64,000 bases of DNA from Allomuricauda sp. GTDB lineage: Bacteria; Bacteroidota; Bacteroidia; Flavobacteriales; Flavobacteriaceae. Under the pieces are notes generated by a model, which was given only the letters and a program-made list of their open reading frames with translations, had not been told where the DNA came from and ran no database searches. This document shows, one piece after another, positions 46,076 through 55,952 of the stretch. Position numbers and translations under genes: made by a program. Positions within the stretch are counted from its first letter, which is position 1. Every line of letters starts with the position of its first letter. Location of the stretch: NCBI RefSeq assembly GCF_013911645.1, contig NZ_JACESV010000008.1, positions 1-64,000 on the forward strand, written 5' to 3'.

Positions 46076-48565
46076 TTATTGTCTTAATGGATTGTCGTAT
46101 CTTCCGAATATATGGAGTGTTTCTCCATATTGGGTGCCATAGTAAACATATTTATAGTCCCATAATGGAAATCTAGAATCCGAAACTTCTGTTTCTAAAG
46201 TATTAATTGTTGTTTTTTCATAGAGATTCAAGTTAGTATAAATCATAATAACATCATCTAGGGTCTCTGAATTTATCATTGTATAAAAATCTTCCCTAAC
46301 ATTATCCCATTTTATCATATTATCAATAGCCCTTCCATCACTTTCAAAATCTGAGAAAATTACTTCCACAAGATCCCCAAAGATTGGAAGAGCTTTTAAT
46401 CCTTCCATTTCAGCTCTAGTCATACTGCTTATAGCTGCTGCTGGGGATATAGGGTGAGAAGCCATTTTGTTAGCTAGTTTAGCAGGTATTTTCAATCTTT
46501 TCAGTAATTCCAGTTGTTTGGCTTTACCTAACCCTTTAAAAGTCGAATAAAATGCTTTATACTTTATTTTATAAAGTGCAGTGGGGTCTTCTCCATATCC
46601 AGTTATAAAATTGAAGCTCTCCGTTTCAAAACTTAGTTTCATCACATCGCCAGTTATGCTTATTCCAAATAGTTGATATTTGGGTATTTCAGAACTTAAA
46701 CCGTCCATAGCAATAGTGGCAATCTCTTGTATCCGCTCCCTTCGTTCGGCATCAGCAGTGGAAATGGCCTCTATTTCTTGAGAAGAAAGCGTTTCATTGG
46801 AAACTATGTTCCCCTCCTGTTTCAAAGCTTCTAGTTCGTCCTGCAACTCCTGTGGTAGATTTTCCTTGTTGGGTATTTGGTCTATTTGCTGGTCTATGGT
46901 CACCTCTAAATTATTGATTTGGGAGATGATGCTTTGTTGTTCATTAAAACCTTGAGCCTCAGAAAGCTCAGTTAAGAGCTCTTCTTTTCTAGAGAAAAGC
47001 TCGGATAACAATTGACCTATATCCTCAATCGCTTCATCCACATCCACGATACCCGACCTATTCGGGTCATAACTTGTCTCCACCATACCCTCCACCAATT
47101 GGTAATCGGTATTGATCTTGATGTTGTCAAACTCTATTTGTATTCGACTGAATTTGCCCACGTTTACAGCTCCTTGGGTCACTATATTGGCCACATCGAC
47201 CGCTTCCTTGATACTTTCCAAAAAAGGCAGGGTGATATATCCCCAGCCCGAGAAATGGCCATTGCTTCCCTGCACTTCAACCACGGTAACAGGAAAATCC
47301 CCCGCCATGAACACCTCGTTTACCCCTAAATTCAGCAACGGGTCTTGGTTGGCAATCTCCACTTCGGGCGGGATGCCACAGTTGTAGTAGGCCATCTCGT
47401 CCTCGGTGGGGGTGGTAAACTCGTGTATGGCGGAATAGGCGAGTCCAACTCCTCCGCTATTGGGGGAAGTCTGGAGGGGGCCACAATCGCCGCCCACACG
47501 GAACTCGTAAACAGTGCCCACCTCCAAATTGCGGATGGTGGCCTCGTTTCCTTGCGACCACAAACCGAACCAATCGTTGTCCCCATATCCTTTTTTGCGG
47601 TACTGCACCCTGTAGCGCAGATGTTCCCCCATTTGCCAGTTGATCTTTACCGTTTGGGAGTTCTCGGCCTCGGACAGCACAAAACGGGGCGGCGGGCAAT
47701 CGGCCCGGTAGGTAAAATGGAAAATTTCGCTCAATCCGTTGTTTCGGAACAGGCTTGTGGTCGTGATGCCATCGCTCACAAAGGCCCTTACCTGCCAACC
47801 ATACGTTTTGCCTTCCAAGAGTTGCATTTGGGCGGGCCCGTAGTGCAGGGTGTTGGCATAAGTGGTGGTCTGGTACAAGGGCGGACTGGCCAAAAAGGAG
47901 GCCTGTGGGTCCATGCCCGTGTCCCAAAGTTCCTTTAGGGTAAACTCGTACTGTACCGCAGGGGCATTGATGTGCCTTGGGGTCCAATTGAAAATGATGT
48001 TTTGCGGCTCCTGTGCCGTTACCAGATCGCCACGGAAGGGCACATTGAGCAGGGGCGGGTCGTTCAGCACCAAATAGACATTGGCGCAGCTACGGTTGGA
48101 TATACGCTGGCCCGAAAATTGGTCGTACACCTCAAAACAAAAACGGTACTGCCCTTCGGGCAATTGTTGGCCATACTGTTTGGGGGTTATCCCTACCAGA
48201 TTGTTCAGGTTGAAGTAGGGTTGGATATCAAGGTTCGTCAATCGTTGGTTGATGCCTCCGTCCAACACAATGGGCACCGCACCGGAAACAAAGTCCACCG
48301 ATTGGAAATTGATGCCAGGACCTTCGACGAACATTTTCAAGCGAACCTGTCGTCCAGATTCTTGTGCATCCTTGAGCAATAGGTTGACCACCAGTTTTTC
48401 TTGGGTCGTTGTGGTATAATCGGATAGTTTAAAGCTGTAAGGCGGTACCATTTGCGGAGTGACCTGTACGGGGTAAATCTGGGCTAAAACTTTACCTCCT
48501 CCCATTAGTAGCTGAATAGTGAATAGGACAAAGACGAAATGCTTTTTAAAATATGGTGTTTTCAT
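46076..48565 (-). CDS. secreted FN3-domain protein with AT-rich variable C-terminus
   Basis: 829 residues: signal peptide (about 1-28), an N-terminal beta domain starting IYPVQVTPQMVPPYSFKLSDY that resembles the flavobacterial TANFOR module, two or more FN3-like domains (about 175-390), a beta segment, a coiled coil (about 505-610) and a helical C-terminal part of unknown type from about 620. The DNA for the first 500 residues is GC-rich and the remainder is clearly AT-rich, like the downstream YwqK gene. This points to a replaced C-terminus. I recognise no enzyme motif in the tail. Confidence 0.8.
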   Translation of the reverse strand: MKTPYFKKHFVFVLFTIQLLMGGGKVLAQIYPVQVTPQMVPPYSFKLSDYTTTTQEKLVVNLLLKDAQESGRQVRLKMFVEGPGINFQSVDFVSGAVPIVLDGGINQRLTNLDIQPYFNLNNLVGITPKQYGQQLPEGQYRFCFEVYDQFSGQRISNRSCANVYLVLNDPPLLNVPFRGDLVTAQEPQNIIFNWTPRHINAPAVQYEFTLKELWDTGMDPQASFLASPPLYQTTTYANTLHYGPAQMQLLEGKTYGWQVRAFVSDGITTTSLFRNNGLSEIFHFTYRADCPPPRFVLSEAENSQTVKINWQMGEHLRYRVQYRKKGYGDNDWFGLWSQGNEATIRNLEVGTVYEFRVGGDCGPLQTSPNSGGVGLAYSAIHEFTTPTEDEMAYYNCGIPPEVEIANQDPLLNLGVNEVFMAGDFPVTVVEVQGSNGHFSGWGYITLPFLESIKEAVDVANIVTQGAVNVGKFSRIQIEFDNIKINTDYQLVEGMVETSYDPNRSGIVDVDEAIEDIGQLLSELFSRKEELLTELSEAQGFNEQQSIISQINNLEVTIDQQIDQIPNKENLPQELQDELEALKQEGNIVSNETLSSQEIEAISTADAERRERIQEIATIAMDGLSSEIPKYQLFGISITGDVMKLSFETESFNFITGYGEDPTALYKIKYKAFYSTFKGLGKAKQLELLKRLKIPAKLANKMASHPISPAAAISSMTRAEMEGLKALPIFGDLVEVIFSDFESDGRAIDNMIKWDNVREDFYTMINSETLDDVIMIYTNLNLYEKTTINTLETEVSDSRFPLWDYKYVYYGTQYGETLHIFGRYDNPLRQ

Positions 48566-48649
48566 AAGTAGGTATATTTAGGGGCAGGTCTTGGGAAGAG
48601 CCGTATTTGTTCAATTTTTGTTGGATGTCCGAGTTCTTGTCACTGTGAG

Positions 48650-48676
48650 AACCCGCCTACCGATTCGGTAGGCGGG
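48650..48676. repeat. REP-like perfect hairpin
   Basis: CCCGCCTACCGA and TCGGTAGGCGGG pair almost without a loop. It lies between the TonB receptor stop and the FN3 gene start and may act as a transcription or mRNA-end barrier. Confidence 0.5.
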
Positions 48677-48713
48677 TGAAGGGTCAATCAAATGTCTCAA
48701 ATTAAAAACTATC

Positions 48714-51566
48714 CTATTTTATCTTGAAGGTCAACCTTCCAAAAACATAACGTCCATTGGTTCCAAATTGAACGGACCTTCTGGAGTAGATAAACCGTCC
48801 GTCCGATCTAAAAGCAGGGTCGTTCTTGTCCGGATAAACATCAAGAAGGTTGTTTGCTCCGAGCGTGAATCTTGTATTGCTTGAAATATTATAACCTATG
48901 GAAAGGTCAGTGATTACTTTAGCGCCAAACGTATAATCAATAGTAGGATCATTTTCGTTGGTAGCTTCCCTTACTTCGCCAAAGTAGCCATTCCTCAAAA
49001 AGAAATTCCAGTTGTCACCCACTTTTACATTGTGGGAAAGATTTCCTTTGGTAGTTGGCACGGCAGATTCCAAATAAATTCTACTGGTAGGGTCAAAATA
49101 GGTGTCGCTCAAGCCCGCATCGGCAATGGCTTTAGGAACTTTAACCTTTTCCACACTTGTTTCAGAAAAGGTAAAAGCCAAGGTGTTTGTTAATGAAACA
49201 TTATCTGAAATGTTCGCTTTGTGGTCAACCACAAAATCCAAGCCCAAGGTCTGTGTATCTACCGAATTGGCAAAGAAAGCTGCTTGGGTGGCGTTGGCTT
49301 GTTGGAACAGGTTGGCCAATTCTGGATTTCCGTTATCATCAAACTGTCCGGTAAGAATCACACGGTCATCAATGTTGATGAGATATCCGTCCAAAGTAAA
49401 TTTAAGATTGGCACTGGGGACTCTGGCGGTAAAACCCGCGGTGGCTCCAATGGAAGTTTCTTCTTTGAGAGGCTCAATGCCCAACAGACGGGCAACCCTT
49501 GAGGTGTTGGGGAAAATACCGACCTCGTTCGGAATTCCACCATCAAATAATGTTGAGGTGGAGCTATAGTGGATTTGGTGCAGGGAAGGGGCCCTGAACC
49601 CGGTCTGTCCGCCACCCCTAAAGTTAAAGTTGTCCGAAATTTTGATTCTAGTGGCCAGTTTATAATTGAGGGTTCCCCCAAAATCGGAGAAGTTTTCATA
49701 ACGGATCGCCCCGCTCAACAAAATTGATTCGGTAAAATCGGCTTCTACATCAAAATATCCGGCAATGGTATTTCTATAGGCATCTACCTCATTGTCCGGT
49801 TTAAAACCGGGGAATACTTGTATGCCTCCTGGTCTGGAACTACCAAAAAAGTCCGTGGGAACAACTGAGTTGGGGTCGGTTGGATCGTGAGGATTGCCCA
49901 AAGTATTGTACTGCGTATAAGAAATCTCTTCACCCGCGACAATGCCGTAGTTTTCCACGCGATACTCAGCACCAAAGGCAATGTTCAAGCCCGCCATGGT
50001 GTCTTCATAAAAGCGACTCATATCAAAATTGGTGGTGTTCTCGCTATAGTTGAACCCGCCGGAATTTGCTTCAAAAGGGGTGGAGTTGCCCATGGAAGCA
50101 TTGTTGGAGTTGGTAACGTAGTACATGAATTCGTTTTTTCCGTACGAATTGCTAAAATCCATATTCCAATCGCCCAACATTCCCTTAATACCAAAGGCGG
50201 CCGATTGGTCCATAATGTTGGAGTTGATTTCCGGTAAAAAACCATTGGGATAGGCCGGGGAATAGGTTCTGGATTGATTCGGCAAGCGATAGAAACCAGC
50301 GGCTTTACCATTTTTAAAACTCAACCCACCAAAACCGTAGAGTTCCAGATTTTCGTCCAATGGAATGGAAAGGTTGGCGAAAAACTGAGCGCCCCTTACT
50401 TTGGATTGCCCTACCTGCATATTGAAGTCGCTTCTTTGTAATCCTCTGGCCAATAACTCAGATTCTGTAACATCTTCACTCAAGATTCCCTGCAATTCTT
50501 CTTTGGTTTCATCACCGTTTAAAGTAATTCCTGCTGTGCCTGCATATTGAAAAATATCCGTTATGTCATCATCTAAAAGAAGCGATGTGTCATAGTTGTC
50601 GGCAGCAGCAACTCTCTCAATGGAGTTATAGGCATTAAAAATGGAACCTTCCCACTCTTGCATACGGTTGGTGGATCCTCTGTGGTTAAAATTCCCCGTA
50701 AAATTGATGAATCCACCATTTTTTCCAATAGGTAGGCCATAATTCAATCCGAGGCTTACCTTTTCTCCATCCACATTTTTGTCCGGACCGTGTTCGCTGG
50801 TAAAGTTGGCCCCTGTATTGACATCCACTTGCAATTCGTTCACGTTGTTTTTTAGCACAATATTGATGACCCCTGCAATGGCATCGGAGCCATACTGGGC
50901 GGCTGCACCATCACGTAAAATTTCTATTCTTGCAATGGAGTTGGATGGAATGGTGGTCATATCGGTACCCACGCTACCACGACCAAAGGTCCCGTTCACG
51001 TTTACGAGTCCTGTTTTGTGCCTTCTTTTACCGTTGATGAGTACCAAAACCTGATCGGGCCCAAGTCCACGCAAGGAGGCTGGGGCAATGTGGTCGGTTC
51101 CATCGGAAATGGATTGCGGATTGGAACTGAATGATGGCGCCGCATAGTTCAGAATTTCAGTAACGGTGACCTGTGGAGTGGATTGTGTCAATTCGGTGAC
51201 ATCCAAAACATCTACGGGAACTGGGGTGTCCGTTGCCGTTCTGTTGGCATTACGGGAACCAACCACTACAACGTTTTCCAGTTCGAGCCCTGCTTGTAGC
51301 GTAATGTCCAAGGTACTTCCGGTTACGGTTGCTTCTTGGGCGTTGAAGCCAATGTACGAAAACACTAGAATGTCACCTGTACTTGCTTCAATGGTGTAAT
51401 TGCCGTCAAAATCGGTGACGGCTCCCGTTGTGGTGCCCTTTACTTGGACCGAAGCTCCCGGCAAAGGTACATTTTGGTCGTCGTAAACGGTTCCGGTTAC
51501 CTCTTGTGCCTTGCCAGCAAACGATACCAACAGCACAAAAAGGAATGTTAGTTTCATTCTTTTCAT
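48714..51566 (-). CDS. TonB-dependent receptor
   Basis: 950 residues: signal peptide (LTFLFVLLVSFAGKAQ), a carboxypeptidase-regulatory-like domain (VTGTVYDDQNVPLPGASVQVKG), a plug domain (about 120-240, with VLVLINGKRRHKTGLVNVN and RIEILRDGAAAQYGSDAIAGVINIVL) and a 22-strand beta barrel ending GRYVFGRLTFKIK. It should import a large substrate across the outer membrane. No SusD partner is adjacent, so it is of the SusC-independent type. Its last 151 bases recur as a remnant at 45053-45203. Confidence 0.93.
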   Translation of the reverse strand: MKRMKLTFLFVLLVSFAGKAQEVTGTVYDDQNVPLPGASVQVKGTTTGAVTDFDGNYTIEASTGDILVFSYIGFNAQEATVTGSTLDITLQAGLELENVVVVGSRNANRTATDTPVPVDVLDVTELTQSTPQVTVTEILNYAAPSFSSNPQSISDGTDHIAPASLRGLGPDQVLVLINGKRRHKTGLVNVNGTFGRGSVGTDMTTIPSNSIARIEILRDGAAAQYGSDAIAGVINIVLKNNVNELQVDVNTGANFTSEHGPDKNVDGEKVSLGLNYGLPIGKNGGFINFTGNFNHRGSTNRMQEWEGSIFNAYNSIERVAAADNYDTSLLLDDDITDIFQYAGTAGITLNGDETKEELQGILSEDVTESELLARGLQRSDFNMQVGQSKVRGAQFFANLSIPLDENLELYGFGGLSFKNGKAAGFYRLPNQSRTYSPAYPNGFLPEINSNIMDQSAAFGIKGMLGDWNMDFSNSYGKNEFMYYVTNSNNASMGNSTPFEANSGGFNYSENTTNFDMSRFYEDTMAGLNIAFGAEYRVENYGIVAGEEISYTQYNTLGNPHDPTDPNSVVPTDFFGSSRPGGIQVFPGFKPDNEVDAYRNTIAGYFDVEADFTESILLSGAIRYENFSDFGGTLNYKLATRIKISDNFNFRGGGQTGFRAPSLHQIHYSSTSTLFDGGIPNEVGIFPNTSRVARLLGIEPLKEETSIGATAGFTARVPSANLKFTLDGYLINIDDRVILTGQFDDNGNPELANLFQQANATQAAFFANSVDTQTLGLDFVVDHKANISDNVSLTNTLAFTFSETSVEKVKVPKAIADAGLSDTYFDPTSRIYLESAVPTTKGNLSHNVKVGDNWNFFLRNGYFGEVREATNENDPTIDYTFGAKVITDLSIGYNISSNTRFTLGANNLLDVYPDKNDPAFRSDGRFIYSRRSVQFGTNGRYVFGRLTFKIK

Positions 51567-51662
51567 ATAAGTAGATTTTAGTAAGATTATTGGGGTAGCT
51601 GCTGGAAATTTTCCTCAGAAAAGAGGAAAACGGTGGAAAGATAGGATTTTTTTTAAAAATGA

Positions 51663-51696
51663 AAACCCCTGAACTTGATTTAAGGTTCAGGGGTTT
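51663..51696 (-). terminator. terminator of lysS
   Basis: AAACCCCTGAAC and GTTCAGGGGTTT arms pair on the minus strand and are followed by a T-rich run. It lies 30 bases after the lysS stop. Confidence 0.75.
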
Positions 51697-51725
51697 GCGT
51701 ATGATTGGGATGGAACTTTCTCGGA

Positions 51726-53417
51726 TTAACCCGTATACTTCACGAGCAGGGCGTCTTCCGTTTTTTCTACTTTGATAAGTCCATGTTTTGTAAGGCTTTT
51801 GGTGCTCTTGTCCCATTTTTTACCGCTCAAACCAGCTTTTGCTTTAAGGTCGGCCAATGGCATTTCGCCTTGTGGCTTAAGAATTTCAATGATTGTTTTT
51901 TCCTCTTCGGTAAGCTCCACTTGCTTTTTCTCGGGTCGCATTTGCGGGAAGAACAACACTTCTTGAATGGATGAGTTGTTGGTCATCAACATCACTAAAC
52001 GGTCAATTCCAATTCCGATACCCGAAGTAGGAGGCATACCATATTCCAAAGCACGCAAGAAATCTTGGTCTATGAACATGGCTTCATCATCCCCTTTTTC
52101 GGAGAGTTTGAGCTGCTCTTCAAAACGCTCGCGCTGATCAATGGGATCGTTAAGCTCGGAGTAGGCATTGGCCAATTCCTTACCGTTTACCATCAGTTCA
52201 AAACGCTCCGTAAGCCTTGGATTGGTACGGTGCTCTTTGGTCAGCGGGCTCATTTCTTTCGGATAATCTATAATAAAGGTGGGCTGAATGTAGTGGTGCT
52301 CACATTTTTCACCAAAAATCTCATCGATTAATTTACCGACACCCATGGTCTCATCCACTTCAATGTCCAATTTTTTGGCCACTTCACGAAGTTCATCTTC
52401 TTCCATTCCAGCCACATCGTAACCGGTATGGATTTTAATGGCCTCCAAAATAGGAACTCTTGGGTAGGGAGCTTTAAATTCAATTTCGTGCTCACCCACT
52501 TTTACTTTGGAGCTGCCGGTAGCATCAATAGCTACTTTCTCCAATAGTTTTTCGGTGGTATCCATCATCCAGTTGTAGTCCTTGTAGGCCACATAGAGCT
52601 CCATTACGGTAAACTCTGGATTGTGGGTGCGGTCCATCCCTTCGTTACGGAAATCTTTAGAGAATTCATAAACACCATCGAACCCGCCCACAATCAATCG
52701 CTTCAAATAAAGCTCGTTGGCAATTCGCAGGTACAAGGGTACATTCAATGCATTGTGATGCGTTAAAAACGGACGAGCCGCCGCACCCCCCGGAATGGGT
52801 TGCAAAATGGGGGTTTCCACTTCCAAATATCCTTTTTGGTTGTAGAACTCCCGTATGCTGTTGGTGATTTTTGTTCTTTTGATGAAAGTGTCCTTTACGT
52901 GAGGATTCACGACCAAATCCACGTAGCGCTGACGGTAACGAAGTTCCGGGTCGTTGAAGGCATCATATACTTTTCCCTCGTCATCTACCTTTGGTAGCGG
53001 CAATGGTTTTAAACTCTTGCTCAAAAGCGAGAAGTTCTTCACCATCACGGTTTTTTCGCCTACTTGCGTAGTGAAAAGCTCTCCCTCTATACCGATGATG
53101 TCCCCGATGTCCAACAATTTTTTGTACACATCGTTGTACAAGGTTTTGTCGTCGCCCGGGCAAATTTCGTCACGGTTAAAGTAGATTTGGATACGGCCCT
53201 CGCTGTCTTGAAGTTCGGCAAAAGAGGCTTTTCCTTGAATTCTGCGCGACATCAATCTACCGGAAATTACTACTTTCTTTCCTTCTTCAAAATCATTCTT
53301 GATGCTCTTGGAAGTGGCATCAACAGGATATAATGCTGCGGGATATGGGTCGATGCCCATTTCCCTGAGTTTGGTCAATTTTTCCCTTCGAACGATCTCT
53401 TGTTCCGATAGTTGCAT
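51726..53417 (-). CDS. lysS: lysine--tRNA ligase, class II
   Basis: 563 residues: OB-fold anticodon-binding domain (about 50-150, with [21 protein letters not shown]), then the class II core with [35 protein letters not shown] (motif 2) and [14 protein letters not shown] (motif 3). A C-terminal extension of about 65 residues beyond the core ([20 protein letters not shown]) looks like a winged helix; the usual bacterial enzyme ends near 505. It charges tRNA-Lys. Confidence 0.96.
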   Translation of the reverse strand: MQLSEQEIVRREKLTKLREMGIDPYPAALYPVDATSKSIKNDFEEGKKVVISGRLMSRRIQGKASFAELQDSEGRIQIYFNRDEICPGDDKTLYNDVYKKLLDIGDIIGIEGELFTTQVGEKTVMVKNFSLLSKSLKPLPLPKVDDEGKVYDAFNDPELRYRQRYVDLVVNPHVKDTFIKRTKITNSIREFYNQKGYLEVETPILQPIPGGAAARPFLTHHNALNVPLYLRIANELYLKRLIVGGFDGVYEFSKDFRNEGMDRTHNPEFTVMELYVAYKDYNWMMDTTEKLLEKVAIDATGSSKVKVGEHEIEFKAPYPRVPILEAIKIHTGYDVAGMEEDELREVAKKLDIEVDETMGVGKLIDEIFGEKCEHHYIQPTFIIDYPKEMSPLTKEHRTNPRLTERFELMVNGKELANAYSELNDPIDQRERFEEQLKLSEKGDDEAMFIDQDFLRALEYGMPPTSGIGIGIDRLVMLMTNNSSIQEVLFFPQMRPEKKQVELTEEEKTIIEILKPQGEMPLADLKAKAGLSGKKWDKSTKSLTKHGLIKVEKTEDALLVKYTG

Positions 53418-53482
53418 AGTCTGTAAAAAATTTAAAGCGCAAAATTACACTTTTGCGCTTTAAATCCTTGCCTTGGTCAAAC

Positions 53483-54025
53483 TTAATATGCATAATTGGG
53501 CACATAGTCCTTTTTAAATACAATTTGGGCCATGTCTTCCTCCAAAGTTTCCAAAGGACTTTCCACAATTCGGTTGACTTCTTTTCCATCTTTAAAAAAG
53601 ATGATGGTCGGCACTTTTATAATGTTCAATCCTTTCTCTTCTCCGGTCGGACTGGTTTTGTAGTGACCTTTTCGGTAATCCAAGGCGATGATTTCCAGTT
53701 GATCCATCGGAAAATCCGCCGCTTCCAATATTTTGATGAATCTGGGACTTTCCCGCTTACTGTCGCCGCACCAGGTTCCCAAAAAGAGTTTGATGTCGTA
53801 TTCCGCTAGCTGTTCTTTGAAAAGTGCAACCATGGTTTCGTCGGGATGATAGCTGTTGTACCTGTTTTGAAACCAGTTGTTGTAAGGTTGGGATTGCAAC
53901 CCTTCCAAATTGATTTGCCCCACCAAAAATTGTAAGCCGTTTTCCGTTTTGATTTCCTTGTTGAATTCTTGAGCCGAAACACAGAAAATGCATAGCATAA
54001 GCAAAGCGGTTAAAACTTGTTTCAT
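53483..54025 (-). CDS. secreted thioredoxin-like protein
   Basis: 180 residues with a signal peptide (MKQVLTALLMLCIFCVSAQE) and a thioredoxin fold. The active-site region reads LGTWCGDSKRESPRF with Cys86 and Ser89 in place of the second Cys, so it has a CxxS motif typical of monothiol or chaperone-like members. The cis-Pro is in KVPTIIFF. It probably acts in the periplasm on disulfides or stress. It lies upstream of lysS on the same strand, 66 bases away. Confidence 0.87.
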   Translation of the reverse strand: MKQVLTALLMLCIFCVSAQEFNKEIKTENGLQFLVGQINLEGLQSQPYNNWFQNRYNSYHPDETMVALFKEQLAEYDIKLFLGTWCGDSKRESPRFIKILEAADFPMDQLEIIALDYRKGHYKTSPTGEEKGLNIIKVPTIIFFKDGKEVNRIVESPLETLEEDMAQIVFKKDYVPNYAY

Positions 54026-54160
54026 GATTTTATGTGATTTATGGTTAGGTGGCCAAATTCACTAAAATCGATGGTTGAAATGACTTTTACGCGTTGGAAA
54101 TCGGGACTAGACCGGGGTTGAAATTGAAAAATGGCAGGGAAAATCAAAACACCTATAAAA

Positions 54161-54202
54161 AGCATAACGCTATTATTTGTATAGCATAATGTTATTTTGT
54201 AT
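54161..54202 (+). promoter_or_regulatory. direct-repeat operator of the toxin-antitoxin genes
   Basis: AGCATAACGCTATT at 54161 and AGCATAATGTTATT at 54183 begin two imperfect direct repeats of 20-22 bases, both ending TTTGTAT or TTTTGTAT. GCTAT/ATAGC inverted halves lie inside. They stand 33-74 bases before the antitoxin ATG, as expected for ribbon-helix-helix autoregulation. Confidence 0.5.
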
Positions 54203-54234
54203 TTTGGTCATTAAAATGCTAAAATGATATTGTC

Positions 54235-54468
54235 ATGGAAACTGTAAAGAAGAAACAGTTTCCTTTTAGGTTCGATGAAGAATTGATCGAGGCTATTAAG
54301 GAAAAAGCAAAAGCACAAAAAAGAAGCCTGAACAATTACATAGAAGTGCTTCTTTATAAGGATGTTGGGAACATTCCCAATGAAGAGACCAAGAGGGCCA
54401 TTGAGGATGCCAGAAATGGCGATGTTGAAGTTATCGACAACCTTGATGGTTGGCTGGATGAATTATAA
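54235..54468 (+). CDS. antitoxin of a YafQ-type system, RHH-like
   Basis: 77 residues. The N-terminus KKQFPFRFDEELIEAIKEKA and KRSLNNYIEVLL resembles an Arc-type ribbon-helix-helix DNA-binding domain. The C-terminus, ETKRAIEDARNGDVEVIDNL, looks like the toxin-wrapping helix of RelB/DinJ relatives. It is followed after five bases by the toxin gene. The promoter repeats suggest autoregulation. Confidence 0.85.
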   Translation: METVKKKQFPFRFDEELIEAIKEKAKAQKRSLNNYIEVLLYKDVGNIPNEETKRAIEDARNGDVEVIDNLDGWLDEL

Positions 54469-54473
54469 GTCCA

Positions 54474-54755
54474 ATGTTCAAGATTGTTGCTACCAGCAGG
54501 TTCAAAAAGGATTTAAAAAAAATCAAATCAAATAAAAGTGATTATGATTTGGTGGTAAAAGTGCTTAAACTACTTAAAAAAGAGGGTGTTTTGGGAATAC
54601 CAAAAGAAATGAGACCGCATAGGTTGCATGGCAGGTATAAAGATAATTGGGAATGTCACATTAAACCCGACCTGCTGATTATCTGGATTCAGATTGATGC
54701 CGACAATGTAATCAGTCTAGTGCGGGTAGGCTCCCATTCGAAATTATTCAGATAG
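54474..54755 (+). CDS. YafQ-family mRNA interferase toxin
   Basis: 93 residues of the RelE/ParE fold: MFKIVATSRFKKDLKKIKSN, then HRLHGRYKDNWECHIKPDLLIIW and VRVGSHSKLFR. The conserved His and Arg residues around HRLHG, ECHIKPD and GSHSKLF match YafQ, which cuts mRNA in the ribosome at particular codons. The antitoxin gene immediately upstream completes the module. Confidence 0.9.
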   Translation: MFKIVATSRFKKDLKKIKSNKSDYDLVVKVLKLLKKEGVLGIPKEMRPHRLHGRYKDNWECHIKPDLLIIWIQIDADNVISLVRVGSHSKLFR

Positions 54756-54815
54756 TGTACAGATTCAAGTCCATCCAATATAGGTTGGTGATTAAAAAGT
54801 AAACACATCCCTCTT

Positions 54816-55859
54816 TTATTTTTTGAAGCGGACAACCATCTCTTCTCGGGAAGAAACGCCGAGTTTCTTGTACAAGTTATTGATGTGTGTTTTTATGGTG
54901 CTCACGCTCACAAAAAGTTCTGAGGCAATCTCTTTATTGGTCTTGTTCTCCAGCATCAAGTTGACAATTTTTTGCTCTTGCGGGGTTAGCTTTTCAAGTA
55001 GTTGGGAGGTGTTGCTCTTTTTCTTTTTTCCTAGGAAAAACAAAACATTGCCCAAAATGGAAACAGCCAAAAGGGCAATTATGGTCCTGTTCCATTTGGA
55101 TGATTTTGGTCGATTGAAACTGGCCAGTTCTTTGTCGGTAGTAATTTCGGCTTGGTATTGATGCGTGAATTCTGCCTCGGGGTAGGTGCTGGCCAATCTT
55201 TCGGACAAGTTTTCGTAATACTCATTGTTCGTAAGGTCTTCCAAATAAAACCTAAAGGTTTCGTTTCTTTTGTCGGACAAAAAATCATAAATGTAAAGCT
55301 CTGCCAAAGGTTCGTTGGTGTTCTGTCCAAAGCTGTGCAAGTTTTTAAACCATTTAACCAAGTTCAATTTTTTGTTGGTCTCGCTGGGATAGTCCCCAAA
55401 ATCGTAGGCCATGTGCTCTTTTAACCCTTCAATTTCCAATAACAGTCCCGAATTGGGGTTTGTGGAAGATATGGTGCAGAGCGATTGGTCTTCAAAAGAA
55501 GTAGGGAACTCGAGCGTATCTTTGTTGTTGGCTATAAAAAGCACGTTTTTGCTGTTATTGCACTTACCCAAAAAGTGATTGGCGCCCGTGTTGTCCGAAC
55601 AACCGTCCAAATGAATGCGATAGATTCGGTTTTGTTCGTTGAGATTGTTTCCTTCAAAATAAAAATGGCCCAAGGAATCCACCTTTGTCTTTTGAACGAT
55701 TTGGTCGAGGTACACACGGGAAGATTTACGGTAATCCTCCACCAACGATAAGTAAATGGCATTGCCTGTATTTTCCTGGGAAACCTCTCCAGAAAAACGG
55801 TATTGCCCCCAAAGGGCAGATGAGTTTATTGCTAATATGATAAGGACAAAAAACCGCAT
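54816..55859 (-). CDS. membrane-tethered LuxR-type regulator
   Basis: 347 residues: signal peptide, an extracytoplasmic region (about 20-255), one membrane helix (about 261-280, TIIALLAVSILGNVLFFLG) and a cytoplasmic LuxR HTH (about 288-345, LTPQEQKIVNLMLENKTNKEIA and VSTIKTHINNLYKKL). The layout is that of a one-component sensor with DNA binding attached to the membrane, known in Bacteroidota. The periplasmic part begins like a carboxypeptidase-regulatory domain. Target unknown; the gene diverges from a small membrane protein. Confidence 0.85.
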   Translation of the reverse strand: MRFFVLIILAINSSALWGQYRFSGEVSQENTGNAIYLSLVEDYRKSSRVYLDQIVQKTKVDSLGHFYFEGNNLNEQNRIYRIHLDGCSDNTGANHFLGKCNNSKNVLFIANNKDTLEFPTSFEDQSLCTISSTNPNSGLLLEIEGLKEHMAYDFGDYPSETNKKLNLVKWFKNLHSFGQNTNEPLAELYIYDFLSDKRNETFRFYLEDLTNNEYYENLSERLASTYPEAEFTHQYQAEITTDKELASFNRPKSSKWNRTIIALLAVSILGNVLFFLGKKKKSNTSQLLEKLTPQEQKIVNLMLENKTNKEIASELFVSVSTIKTHINNLYKKLGVSSREEMVVRFKK

Positions 55860-55952
55860 TTGATATCCGATTCGGGCTAAAAATAGTGGTTTTTATGTAA
55901 CAAAAGTGTTATTTTAACTACTTATAGGTATCATCAATCAAAATCAAAAAAA

